Positions 25,098-34,037 of a stretch of 64,000 nucleotides of DNA are shown here, piece after piece; within the stretch, counting starts at the first letter, position 1; every line of letters starts with the position of its first letter. This stretch comes from Oscillospiraceae bacterium (GTDB taxonomy: Bacteria > Bacillota > Clostridia > Saccharofermentanales > Saccharofermentanaceae). The position numbers and the translations under genes are program-made. The stretch is taken from assembly GCA_902775565.1 (NCBI GenBank), contig CACYMP010000012.1, positions 1 to 64,000 of the forward strand. Reading direction: 5' to 3'. The notes under the pieces were generated by a model. The model had not been told where the DNA came from, ran no database searches, and was given only the letters and a program-made list of their open reading frames with translations.

Positions 25098-27674
25098 ATG
25101 GCGGCATTTGACAGGGTAAAGTCAGGCATTCCCGAAATGGATGAGGCATTGGACAACATCCGTCTCGGCGATAACGTAGTATGGCGCGTATCAGATCTGT
25201 CCCAGTTCAAGCTCTTCATGGATTCTTATGTCGAGCAGGCGGTAAAAGACAAGAGGAACATAATATACTTCAGGTTCGCAAGCCACGAGGCACTCATAGA
25301 AGACCGTCCCGAAGTCAAGACAGTCAGGATCCCCCTGTCGCACAGGTTTGAGACTTTCACGGTCGATATCCATAACGTGATAGAGAAGGAAGGCTACGAT
25401 GCGTTCTATGTGTTTGACTGCCTGTCAGAGCTTCAGACCGCATGGGCGACCGATCTCATGATGGGCAATTTCTTCAAGGTCACCTGTCCCTTCCTTTTTA
25501 TTCTCGATACAGTCGCATTCTTCCCAATAATCAGGGGCAAGCATTCCGTTCATGCGGTTGGCAAGATACTCGATACCACGCAGCTCTTTATCGATGTTTA
25601 TTCGGACAGCAGGAACATCTACGTGCGCCCCCAGAAGGTCTGGAACAGGGATTCATCGACCATGTTCCTCCCCCACACGTATGAGCCCGAGACAGGTGCG
25701 TTCAAGCCCATCTTAGACGGGGTCAAGTCGAGCAGGTTCTATCAGACATTAGGCAATGCCCAGCGCTCGTCCGGTGAGCAGTTCTCCGATTCATGGGATC
25801 TGTTCTTCAATCACACAAAGATATCTTATGAGAACGGATCAGACATCACGGAAGAGTGCTCCCGCATGTGCAATATCATGATGACCCGCGACGAGAAGAT
25901 GAGGCAGATGGTAAAGAGCAACTTCACGCCTGAAGATTATTTCGCCGTGCGCGATCACATGATCGGCACGGGCCTCATAGGCGGAAAGGCATGCGGAATG
26001 CTCCTTGCCAGATCGATAATAAGGAACAGGGAGCCTGATATAGCCGAGAACTTAGAGCCCCACGACTCCTTCTATGTGGGGTCCGACCTCTACTACACAT
26101 ATATAGTCGATAACGGTCTTTGGGATCTGCGTATCAGGCAGAGGACCGATGAAGGATACTTCACATTGGCGGACCGTTTCGCCGAAAGTCTCATGGAAGG
26201 CGAGTTCTCTTCCCAAATGAGAGACCAGTTCCTTCACATAATCGAATACTACGGCCAGGACCCTTATATCATCAGATCGAGCAGTATTTTAGAGGACGGC
26301 TTCGGCAACGCCTTTGCTGGCAAATACGAATCCGTGTTCTGCGTTAACAGAGGAACACTGGAAGAACGCCTGGCGGAATTCGAGAAAGCCATCAAGACCG
26401 TATATGCGAGCTCGATGAGCCTTTCGGCACTGGATTACAGAAAGAGGCGCGGCCTGGATAAAAGAGACGAACAGATGGCTCTTCTTATCCAGCGCGTATC
26501 AGGTTCTTATTACGGGTCTTACTATATGCCGTGCGCCGCAGGCGTAGGCTACTCATACAGCCCCTACAGGATAATGAAGGATTCGGATCCCACGTCGGGA
26601 ATGTTAAGGCTCGTCATGGGACTTGGTACATCCGCAGTGGACAGGACCGAAGGCTCTTACCCCAGGATCGTAAATCTCGATAAGCCAGAACGCTCTTCCT
26701 ACTCTTCTTCTGCAGACAAGCACAGGTTCTCACAGGGTAAGGCCGAAGTTATAAACATGGCTTCGCACGCGCTGGAGAAGCTCCCTTACGAGCAGCTTGA
26801 ATCGTCAGTTCCCAGGTATCTTGAGAATGTCCTTCTCGAGCACGACTATGAAGCTGAATCAAGGCTTAGGGAGATGGGAAGGCCGAAGCAGGTTAAGTTC
26901 ATATCATGCAAAGGATTAGTCTCCAATACAAAGCTCATGGATCAGATGAGAAGACTCCTTCGCTGCATCCAGGATGAATATGAATACCCGGTCGACACCG
27001 AGTTCACGATCAACATATCAGATAACGGCGAGTACTCGGTCGATCTTCTCCAGTGCCGTCCTCTCCAGGTATTGAAGACATCATCGGGCACGGTCATTCC
27101 AAAGGATATCCCGGAAGAAAGCATCCTTCTCGAGAGCAAGGGTTCATCGATGGGAATGTGTAAAACAAACTCACTGGATCTTGTCGTATATGTCGATCCC
27201 GTCAATTACTACAACATGCCTTATAAAGATAAGCCCGCAGTCGCAAGACTCATCGGCAAGCTCAACTGGCACTACAGGGATCAGGGTAAGCACATGATGC
27301 TGATAGTCCCCGGCCGTATAGGAACCACCTCACCGGAACTTGGAGTTCCTACCTCCTTTGCCGATATCAGCGCATTCGAGATAATCTGTGAGACCGAGGA
27401 GATCAAGGCGGGCTACAATCCCGAACTGTCCTACGGAAGCCATATCTTCCAGGATCTCGTCGAGGCCCAGATCCTTTATACCGCCGTCTTCAACAATTCG
27501 CAGACAATAAGGTTCAACCCGGGAGTCCTGAAAAACTGTCCTGACCTTATCGCTTCATTCGGGGACATTGAAGGCCTTACGGATATAGTCCATGTTTACG
27601 ATGTCTCAAATGCAGGGAGCAATGTATATAACGACATCGCAAATGAACATCTGGTCATCACCTGCAGCAATTGA
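25098..27674 (+). CDS. KaiC-like/PEP-synthase-N-like protein without catalytic His domain
   Basis: An 858-residue protein. Residues 1-190 follow a KaiC/RecA fold (begins FDRVKSGIPEMDEALDNI), but the Walker A lysine motif is missing: the expected loop reads RLGDNVVWRVSD. Residues from about 285 on match the PEP/pyruvate-binding (PPDK_N) ATP-grasp domain, with GGKACGM near 292 and YIIRSSSILEDGFGNAFAG near 390. The phosphohistidine swivel (GGxTSH) and the PEP-binding barrel of true PEP synthase are absent. It is therefore probably not a metabolic PEP synthase. Pairing with an alarmone synthetase suggests nucleotide sensing or phosphotransfer in stress control (inference). Confidence 0.75.
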   Translation: MAAFDRVKSGIPEMDEALDNIRLGDNVVWRVSDLSQFKLFMDSYVEQAVKDKRNIIYFRFASHEALIEDRPEVKTVRIPLSHRFETFTVDIHNVIEKEGYDAFYVFDCLSELQTAWATDLMMGNFFKVTCPFLFILDTVAFFPIIRGKHSVHAVGKILDTTQLFIDVYSDSRNIYVRPQKVWNRDSSTMFLPHTYEPETGAFKPILDGVKSSRFYQTLGNAQRSSGEQFSDSWDLFFNHTKISYENGSDITEECSRMCNIMMTRDEKMRQMVKSNFTPEDYFAVRDHMIGTGLIGGKACGMLLARSIIRNREPDIAENLEPHDSFYVGSDLYYTYIVDNGLWDLRIRQRTDEGYFTLADRFAESLMEGEFSSQMRDQFLHIIEYYGQDPYIIRSSSILEDGFGNAFAGKYESVFCVNRGTLEERLAEFEKAIKTVYASSMSLSALDYRKRRGLDKRDEQMALLIQRVSGSYYGSYYMPCAAGVGYSYSPYRIMKDSDPTSGMLRLVMGLGTSAVDRTEGSYPRIVNLDKPERSSYSSSADKHRFSQGKAEVINMASHALEKLPYEQLESSVPRYLENVLLEHDYEAESRLREMGRPKQVKFISCKGLVSNTKLMDQMRRLLRCIQDEYEYPVDTEFTINISDNGEYSVDLLQCRPLQVLKTSSGTVIPKDIPEESILLESKGSSMGMCKTNSLDLVVYVDPVNYYNMPYKDKPAVARLIGKLNWHYRDQGKHMMLIVPGRIGTTSPELGVPTSFADISAFEIICETEEIKAGYNPELSYGSHIFQDLVEAQILYTAVFNNSQTIRFNPGVLKNCPDLIASFGDIEGLTDIVHVYDVSNAGSNVYNDIANEHLVITCSN

Positions 27675-27728
27675 CCTTCCCGGTGTTATAATCTAACTGT
27701 ACGCACAATACAGGAGGAACAGACCGGT

Positions 27729-28121
27729 ATGACAAGACGTATCAGAGCATTATCCGTAGTAGTGATCCTGAGTCTTATGATGCTCTTATCCGCATGCGAA
27801 GATTCGGATAACAAGAAGTTTATCGGAACATGGGTCACCACGGCTCCCACGCAGGAGCAGATTACCGTGACCTTCAATTCTGACGGCACTGTAAAATGGA
27901 CCGACTACATAGGAGGTTCAGCTCTGGTAACTACCGGCAAATATAAGATAGACAAATCAGAAAAATACCTGACCATCCAACCTGATAAGGATCCCAACGA
28001 CAAGATGCCTTTCGATCCGAACGCATGGGGCTTCCAGTACAACATCACATCAGACACCCTGACCTTCTACAAAACCGCATACAGCGAAGAACCCTGGTAT
28101 TGCTTTAAGAGGCAGGGGTGA
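27729..28121 (+). CDS. Small lipoprotein, lipocalin-like beta protein
   Basis: A 130-residue protein with lipobox LLSAC near residue 24 and a mature domain of about 105 residues made of short beta strands. It opens FIGTWVTTAP and continues VTFNSDGTVKW and GKYKID, the pattern of lipocalin-like/DUF5640-type domains. AGGAGG lies 10 bases before the ATG. It is the last clearly native gene before the AT-rich island. Location should be the outer face of the membrane; ligand unknown. Confidence 0.7.
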   Translation: MTRRIRALSVVVILSLMMLLSACEDSDNKKFIGTWVTTAPTQEQITVTFNSDGTVKWTDYIGGSALVTTGKYKIDKSEKYLTIQPDKDPNDKMPFDPNAWGFQYNITSDTLTFYKTAYSEEPWYCFKRQG

Positions 28122-28201
28122 TTGGAACGCACTATTCAAATGGTTATACAATAGATAACCTGTGCTAGACAATCTGTCATCTATCAGAAGATGGTCATTA
28201 T

Positions 28202-28303
28202 ATGTTTCCCGACATTATAGAACTCGACGAGGTAAATGCGTCCGAAAAGAATATAAAAGAAAAAATAATCTTCGAACATATATTGAATGTCAGTGGGGTT
28301 TAA
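28202..28303 (+). CDS. Possible 33-residue peptide or gene remnant
   Basis: A short reading frame MFPDIIELDEVNA... ending NVSGV, at the left edge of the AT-rich island. No ribosome site is evident. It may be a gene remnant from the insertion event. Low confidence. Confidence 0.2.
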   Translation: MFPDIIELDEVNASEKNIKEKIIFEHILNVSGV

Positions 28304-28354
28304 GTATAGGATAAGACGAACAAACTAAAATTGCTTCAACCAAAGGAGATTCTA

Positions 28355-28675
28355 ATGAAAGTATTTTTAAAAAGAAGAGATGGTATAACAGCTGAGGGCG
28401 AATATGATCCTAAGACAAAGCAACTAACTGTTTTTAAGGGTTCAATGATACATGAAGAAATCTCTTCTTCACCTTCATTTCGAGGAACTAAAGCAATTGA
28501 AAAGCTTAGGGCTGGTTCAGTTAAAAATGGAAGGCTTACTCGAGATGTTGTTTGTCTTAGCGCTTCGACAGCTGCAAATCTGATTACAGGTAGTAGCACA
28601 AACGGATTTAGATTATGGAGAACAGAAAAAGGAGTGCTATTAAAGGATTTAGATAAAAAACAACCAAAAAGATAA
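28355..28675 (+). CDS. DUF4357 domain-containing protein
   Basis: A 106-residue protein beginning MKVFLKRRDGITAEGEYD. The phrase GSSTNGFRLWRTEKGVLLKDL near the end is the typical core of DUF4357, a small domain often found at the end of restriction or nuclease-associated proteins. The ATG at 28355 follows AAAGGAG; the upstream ATG-less extension to 28331 is ignored. It sits in the AT-rich island and is followed by a bidirectional hairpin and the end of a broken BrxL-like gene. It may be an accessory or orphan part of the defence locus. Confidence 0.65.
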   Translation: MKVFLKRRDGITAEGEYDPKTKQLTVFKGSMIHEEISSSPSFRGTKAIEKLRAGSVKNGRLTRDVVCLSASTAANLITGSSTNGFRLWRTEKGVLLKDLDKKQPKR

Positions 28676-28686
28676 TAGAAACTATA

Positions 28687-28715
28687 TTAGGGGCTGAAGA
28701 AATATCAGCCCCTAA
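28687..28715. terminator. Bidirectional hairpin between convergent genes
   Basis: TTAGGGGCTGA pairs perfectly with TCAGCCCCTAA around a 7-base loop. It lies between the DUF4357 gene and the convergent BrxL-like fragment. The T-tract is weak on both sides. Confidence 0.6.
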
Positions 28716-28721
28716 TTATAG

Positions 28722-28991
28722 TTAGAAAAGTATTATCTGTGTTTTTGCATTGATTTGTTCAATTCCTAATCCTTTTATAACAGCATCTTCAAGACTACTA
28801 TGGAATGATATTTGGAATTTTGCAAACATATCAGCAGGTACTGTAGCTATATCAGCAGCGCTACTCATTGGGAGCAGTACTCTCTTAGTTCCTGCATCGA
28901 ATGCTACCTGTAAGGTTCCAGCCAATTCTTCAACCTTGTTGATTGTTCCACCGATACTTATCGACCCAAGAACACAAAATGGTATGGAGCA
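28722..28991 (-). pseudogene. C-terminal fragment of a BrxL/Lon-like protease
   Basis: An 89-residue frame follows an in-frame stop at 28992. The frame includes IPFCVLGSISIGGTINKVEE and AFDAGTKRVLLPM. It lines up with the last part of the intact BrxL in this window, which has LPSLVICGRVVMSGSMMP and AANAGAKRIMLPS at matching spacing. It has lost the ATPase and the rest of the protease domain. It is probably the remnant of a second, divergent brxL-like gene in the island, showing repeated turnover of defence genes here. Confidence 0.65.
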
Positions 28992-29099
28992 TTATGGTTT
29001 TATAAACAATTCTCGTGGATGATCTTCATCCGTTCTTTCATACAGGATTTTCAGTAAGCAGAGCGCTTCGGGTTTTGTCTTTTTTCTTGGCATGCCTTC

Positions 29100-31787
29100 T
29101 TATACAAATCCAAAGTGTCCTTTTCCTTTGTTGGGATTGCTCAGGTCAATTCCTTCATCAGTAAGATAATCTTCAATATCGTCTACGATTACTGTATTGT
29201 CATCGTCAGAATCCTCGGTTCTCAAGTTCTGATTCATCAAAACCTGATCAAGGATGTTTCGAACAGTTCTCGCGTTGGCGAAGTTGGGTTGGTTTCTATA
29301 ATACTCTGCCACGTCAAGAAGGCGCTCAAGAGCCGCATCTTCAATCTCGTATTTCTTCTTTGTCAGAAAAACCTTGGCAATTTCCTTAAGTTCTTCTCTC
29401 GTATAGTCCGGGAAATCAAGCGTAAACTGTATTCTGGATTCAAATCCGGGGTTAGTACTGAGCAAATCTTTCATCTCATCTTTGTATCCTGCAAGAATGC
29501 AGCAGAATTGGCCGCGCTTGTCTTCCATTTCTTTCAGAAGAACAGCTATCGCTTCATCACCATATGTCGTTGATCCGCCGCTTGCCGAAGCGGAGCCGAT
29601 CAAGCCGTAAGCTTCATCGATAAACAGGACTCCATTCATGGCCTCGTTAATCTTGCCTTCGGTTTTAGGTGCAGTCTCTCCAACATATTTGCCAAGCAAA
29701 CCGTGTCCATCGGTTTCAACCAGCTTTGCCTCGCCAAGAACACCGGCATCATAAAGGATTCTCGAAAGGATTCTGGCGACCTCTGTTTTGCCGGTACCGG
29801 GATTGCCGTAGAAGCACATATGCAGATTGAAGTCTTCTTCGCCCTTGTTACGCTTTGCGTATGCCTTGATCTTTTTGATCATGCGCTTTACAGGTGCAAG
29901 GCCAATCAGCCGGTCCAGTTCTTCTTCGCCGGTAAGCACCTTATTTGTTGCGCTCCCCGAAGCTGTAGGCAGATTGATCTTTGCATCACTGACATATTTG
30001 TTTACATCAACAACGCCAATCTCTTTATCACCCTTTCCCGCAGTACGCAGGTTCTGACACATGATAACCTGATCAAGGATATTCCGGATCTCTCTTGCGT
30101 TAGCAAAGTTTGGATCTTTTCTTCGAATATCGGTAATATCCAGGATCCTGCTCATGGCAGCGTCGCCCATGGTATACTTCCGTTCCTTCAGCATGAGTTC
30201 GGTAATGCTTTTCAGTTCATCTCTGGAATAGTTCGGAAAATCCAGCATAAACTGAATTCTTGACTTAAATCCGGGATTCGTGGAAAGCATTTGCAGCATT
30301 TCGTTCTTGTATCCGGCAAGGATCACGCAGAACTGACCGCGATAATCCTCCATAGCCTTCACAAGGGTATCGATTGCTTCTTTGCCATAGTCTGTAATAC
30401 CTGTATCGGAGTTATTGCCAAGCGCGTAAGCTTCATCAACAAACAGGACACCGCCCTTAGCACTTTCAATAACACGGCGGGTTTTTTCTGCTGTCGCGCC
30501 AAAGTACTCGCTGACAAGTCCGCTGCGATCCACCTCAACGATTTTATTGGTCGGGAGGATCTTATTCTCATACAGGATTCCGGCGATATACCGGGCAACT
30601 TCTGTTTTACCTGAGCCGGGATTGCCCATAAAGCACATATGAATGTTAAGGTCTTCGCTATCTTTATTTGCTAAAGCGTAGGCCTTTATTTTTCGTACGC
30701 TTTCTTTGATGCCAGATAAGCCGATCAGCTTCCCAAGCTTTTTTTCGCTTTCTCCAACATTGATCAATCCTGTTCCGGCAGGTACCAGGAAACCGAACTT
30801 GTCTATGCCGATAAGACTCTTGTAGAGTTCAAAGAGTTCGCCTTCCGTTTTGCCACTTAACAGAACCGGCAGATTGATTAGATCATTGTAAGCGGCATAT
30901 CTATTCTTAAGGATCTCAGCCATCTGTTCAAAGAACTTGCCTTCAGGAATACCGCCGGATTCTTTCAAATACTCAAATGATTTGATGAAAAGCGGAGCAT
31001 ACATGATAAGCTCGACTCCATGCCAAAGGCAGGTCAGCATTTCCTTCAGTTCATCAGAACCATCATCGGCAAGGTCGATAACATATCTTTTATCAAGAAT
31101 GTTTTCCGTCTCTGTGATAGCATCTTCGAGTACATCCTTGTGGTCGATTCCATCTGTAAAAAGATCGCTGCGCTTTTTCGGATGATACTTATGGATATTG
31201 CCATACAGATTGTTTGTCTTGATGAACTTTACGATTTTCTTTGCAAGCTTTTCAATGAGGTCAAGGAGCTGTTTTGCGGACGACCAAAGATACTTATTCG
31301 GTGTTTCCGAATAGAGGAGTGAAGCAGATTCCCATTCAACCGGATTTAGCTCAACCTTAACTCCAGGAATCAGTATCTGCGCTGCTTCGCAAAGAACTTC
31401 ATCATATTTTTCAATAACGCCATCCAGATTCGCATAGGATACAGGATACGTTTTTGAGAATTGGGCAGTAAAATGCAGTTTCAACTGCTCGGCAGTCTCA
31501 AGCAGATTGTTCAGAAAATCTTCTGTGCGCTCTTTACTGGAAACATACTTGAGGATCTTATCATAATCCGGGAAGCGCTTATCATCTTTGTCTTTACCTT
31601 CGAACAGCAAATCCTCCCTCATTACAGACAGGACTTCAAGTCTGGAGATGAAGCTTTCCATCTCGGAGATTAAGATGTCTTTTCGATCATAGGGTGCTTC
31701 AAACATCCTATATCCGCATGCAGGACAGCTGCAGGAGCCTTCACTCTCTTTGATCTCACCGCAGCTGATACATTTATACTCAGCCAT
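29100..31787 (-). CDS. Tandem CbbX/SpoVK-type AAA+ ATPase with N-terminal zinc ribbon
   Basis: An 895-residue protein. Cysteines 6, 9, 21 and 24 form a zinc ribbon. A helical region of about 340 residues follows, then two AAA+ modules with Walker A GNPGSGKT (about 388-395) and GNPGTGKT (about 661-668), each followed by Walker B of the type VLF(V/I)DEAY, and each ending in an NARxxRNILDQ sensor-2 region. This is the CbbX/SpoVK class of hexameric remodelling ATPase. Its ATG lies 2 bases after the brxL stop, so it is translated with BrxL. No such gene is part of the standard BREX set. It is either an accessory factor or a passenger; the linkage favours a role with BrxL or PglZ (inference). Confidence 0.82.
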   Translation of the reverse strand: MAEYKCISCGEIKESEGSCSCPACGYRMFEAPYDRKDILISEMESFISRLEVLSVMREDLLFEGKDKDDKRFPDYDKILKYVSSKERTEDFLNNLLETAEQLKLHFTAQFSKTYPVSYANLDGVIEKYDEVLCEAAQILIPGVKVELNPVEWESASLLYSETPNKYLWSSAKQLLDLIEKLAKKIVKFIKTNNLYGNIHKYHPKKRSDLFTDGIDHKDVLEDAITETENILDKRYVIDLADDGSDELKEMLTCLWHGVELIMYAPLFIKSFEYLKESGGIPEGKFFEQMAEILKNRYAAYNDLINLPVLLSGKTEGELFELYKSLIGIDKFGFLVPAGTGLINVGESEKKLGKLIGLSGIKESVRKIKAYALANKDSEDLNIHMCFMGNPGSGKTEVARYIAGILYENKILPTNKIVEVDRSGLVSEYFGATAEKTRRVIESAKGGVLFVDEAYALGNNSDTGITDYGKEAIDTLVKAMEDYRGQFCVILAGYKNEMLQMLSTNPGFKSRIQFMLDFPNYSRDELKSITELMLKERKYTMGDAAMSRILDITDIRRKDPNFANAREIRNILDQVIMCQNLRTAGKGDKEIGVVDVNKYVSDAKINLPTASGSATNKVLTGEEELDRLIGLAPVKRMIKKIKAYAKRNKGEEDFNLHMCFYGNPGTGKTEVARILSRILYDAGVLGEAKLVETDGHGLLGKYVGETAPKTEGKINEAMNGVLFIDEAYGLIGSASASGGSTTYGDEAIAVLLKEMEDKRGQFCCILAGYKDEMKDLLSTNPGFESRIQFTLDFPDYTREELKEIAKVFLTKKKYEIEDAALERLLDVAEYYRNQPNFANARTVRNILDQVLMNQNLRTEDSDDDNTVIVDDIEDYLTDEGIDLSNPNKGKGHFGFV

Positions 31788-31789
31788 GA

Positions 31790-33916
31790 TCAGTCAACTC
31801 CAAGTGCTTTCTTAGCAGCATCCAGCGGCGTGGAATAGAAAATAACGGAAATCTCGTTTTTCAGGTCTGACTTGAGCTTGTCGTACTTTTCCTTACTATC
31901 CGAAGGAAGCATGATCCTCTTTGCTCCCGCATTAGCTGCAGTTACAAAAATCTCGTCAAGTTCCGTTGTAATCGGCATCATGCTACCGGACATTACAACA
32001 CGGCCGCAGATAACCAGCGACGGCAGTACTGCACGATTAGCAAGACCGGAGAACAGACCTACAACCTCTGCAACGGAAATTTCATCGCTTACGCCTCTGT
32101 TCTGAAGGTCATTGAAATACAGGCTATAGTCGAATTCCTCATAAGATCCGGCAATGATCTTCCTGGAATTCTCTCCGAAGTAATTAAATGCTGCGGTAAT
32201 ACTATCCTTTACGCTCTTAGGCGCACGGGCGAGACCTTCAACATTCTTAAAACTGAGTATTCCGGTTCCATTGACAAGCTTGTTCTCAAGTCTGTAAACG
32301 CCAAGTACGTCAGAGACAGAACGTCCGATACCATAAACATATCCCGGGGTTTCCAGTCCTTCAAAGATAAGAGTACCGTTTGCGATTTCAGGCAGATCAA
32401 CAATATGCTCCTCTTTGGTATCCAGATCAATATAACCGAGATTTACATCACTGAATTCACCGGGCGTCATCTTGCGGAGCTGTTCTTTAACGCGGCGACG
32501 GCACTCGATGGCGTACTCAAGTATTTCACGAGTCTCTTCCTTGGACATACGCTCGTCCGGGAAGATCAGCTTGGCAAGGCCGGAGAATGTTCTGCCGACG
32601 GCAATGGTATCACGGGTATTAAACTGATCGTTCAGTGCGAAATACTCTGCAAAGGAGTTCGTGAAATCATACTTTCTCATTACATGGCAGAATTCAGAGA
32701 AGCAATCCGAAATAAGTCCGTATTTCTTGGTGAAGAGACTGGATCTCAACTTCGGTGTTTCCCATCCGGGAAGATATGCATGGATTCTGTCAAAGAATGC
32801 AGAGTCATTGTTAAATGCTTCCGGGAACGGTTCGAACAAGTTCGTTGTACGCATCATATCAGCAACGCTTCTGAACGTATTGCCTTCAAAGGCAATAGAA
32901 GCATCGGAACTGATGGAATCCGCACCTCTTGCAAAGCTGCCGTTAGCCATATAGTTCTTCATGATCTGAACCATATCGCCAGTAGCCTGCGTAATACCTG
33001 CAACTTCATCAAATGCGATGCAATCCCAGTTTCCAACCAGACCAACTCTGCGGGAAGACATGTTGTAGAACATGTTAGAAACCGTAGTAGTTCCGCTGCT
33101 CATCAGAATGGAATACGGAGACAGTTCACTATAGGCATGCGATTTACCGGTTCCACGGGGTCCAAGCTCAACCAAATTGTAGTTTTTCTGAATAAAGGGA
33201 ACAAAGCGAAGCAGATAATGAAGCTTCTCTTTTTCAGACAGTTCATCCGGCTCATAACCGGCGCTGCGAAGAAGCAGAGTCATCCATTCATCTTTGGTAA
33301 AGTTTGCACGGGCATCCTTGATCTCATCCAGATCCAGGTTCGGCATCTGGATAGGTTTAAGTGAAGAAATCTCAAACGGAGAATCATACTTTGACTTCTT
33401 TTTCTTGATCTTCTTCTTTTTCTTCTGATTACCGAAGATATCCTCTTCAAAGGCTTCCTGTTCGTCTTCCTCGTCTTCCTTTTCAAGACCGACATACTCT
33501 ATCTTGAGTATGCACCAAATGCCGCCGATCAGGAGTTTCTCATTATGAATAACCAGGTCGGAAGGAACTTCAAACGGATCCATTCTCAGATTGGTAAATT
33601 TGGCAATATACTTATCTTCACGGTCATCGAAAACAACCGTAATTTTATCAATGATAGTATACTGTCCGTTTTCCTTGATCTTGGACTTAACGTATTCACT
33701 CTGGTCGGGACGCACATAGTTCTCGCTCAGAATCTGTTTGATTTTTCCGAGGCCGACTTCGATTGCTTCCTCGTCATCTGTAGCGCAGTACATTCCAAGC
33801 AGGTATTCAAGAACATACGTCGGCACATTCGCTCCCTTCTTCATTAAGGTAGTGAGATCTTTTCTAACCACCTTTCCAGGGAAATTATCTAATACTTTTA
33901 TATCGAACGCATCCAT
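31790..33916 (-). CDS. brxL: BREX system Lon-like protein BrxL
   Basis: A 708-residue protein that appears intact. Residues 1-140 form the N-terminal domain. A Lys-rich linker lies around 165-176. The AAA+ module has Walker A GPRGTGKS (252-259), and the Lon-like C-terminal region ends with AANAGAKRIMLPSDS. BrxL is a hexameric DNA-binding ATPase of BREX type 1 phage defence. It follows pglZ in the usual order. A ribosome site (AGGAGGA) precedes the ATG. The upstream genes brxA, brxB, brxC and pglX are absent, so classical BREX activity is not expected unless they lie elsewhere. Confidence 0.9.
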   Translation of the reverse strand: MDAFDIKVLDNFPGKVVRKDLTTLMKKGANVPTYVLEYLLGMYCATDDEEAIEVGLGKIKQILSENYVRPDQSEYVKSKIKENGQYTIIDKITVVFDDREDKYIAKFTNLRMDPFEVPSDLVIHNEKLLIGGIWCILKIEYVGLEKEDEEDEQEAFEEDIFGNQKKKKKIKKKKSKYDSPFEISSLKPIQMPNLDLDEIKDARANFTKDEWMTLLLRSAGYEPDELSEKEKLHYLLRFVPFIQKNYNLVELGPRGTGKSHAYSELSPYSILMSSGTTTVSNMFYNMSSRRVGLVGNWDCIAFDEVAGITQATGDMVQIMKNYMANGSFARGADSISSDASIAFEGNTFRSVADMMRTTNLFEPFPEAFNNDSAFFDRIHAYLPGWETPKLRSSLFTKKYGLISDCFSEFCHVMRKYDFTNSFAEYFALNDQFNTRDTIAVGRTFSGLAKLIFPDERMSKEETREILEYAIECRRRVKEQLRKMTPGEFSDVNLGYIDLDTKEEHIVDLPEIANGTLIFEGLETPGYVYGIGRSVSDVLGVYRLENKLVNGTGILSFKNVEGLARAPKSVKDSITAAFNYFGENSRKIIAGSYEEFDYSLYFNDLQNRGVSDEISVAEVVGLFSGLANRAVLPSLVICGRVVMSGSMMPITTELDEIFVTAANAGAKRIMLPSDSKEKYDKLKSDLKNEISVIFYSTPLDAAKKALGVD

Positions 33917-34037
33917 TTTCTGTCCTCCTTAACTCTGTTGTGTGATCCGAATAATTACTGCGTGGTATCGATTTCGTGATTCAATATTTGGTCGACCCGA
34001 TTCAAACGGAAAACGAAAAAAGTACTCATGTCACAGT

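Noticed and set aside
25098..27674. Metabolic PEP synthase or PPDK
   Set aside because: The catalytic phosphohistidine motif and the PEP-binding barrel are missing, so a metabolic role is not supported.
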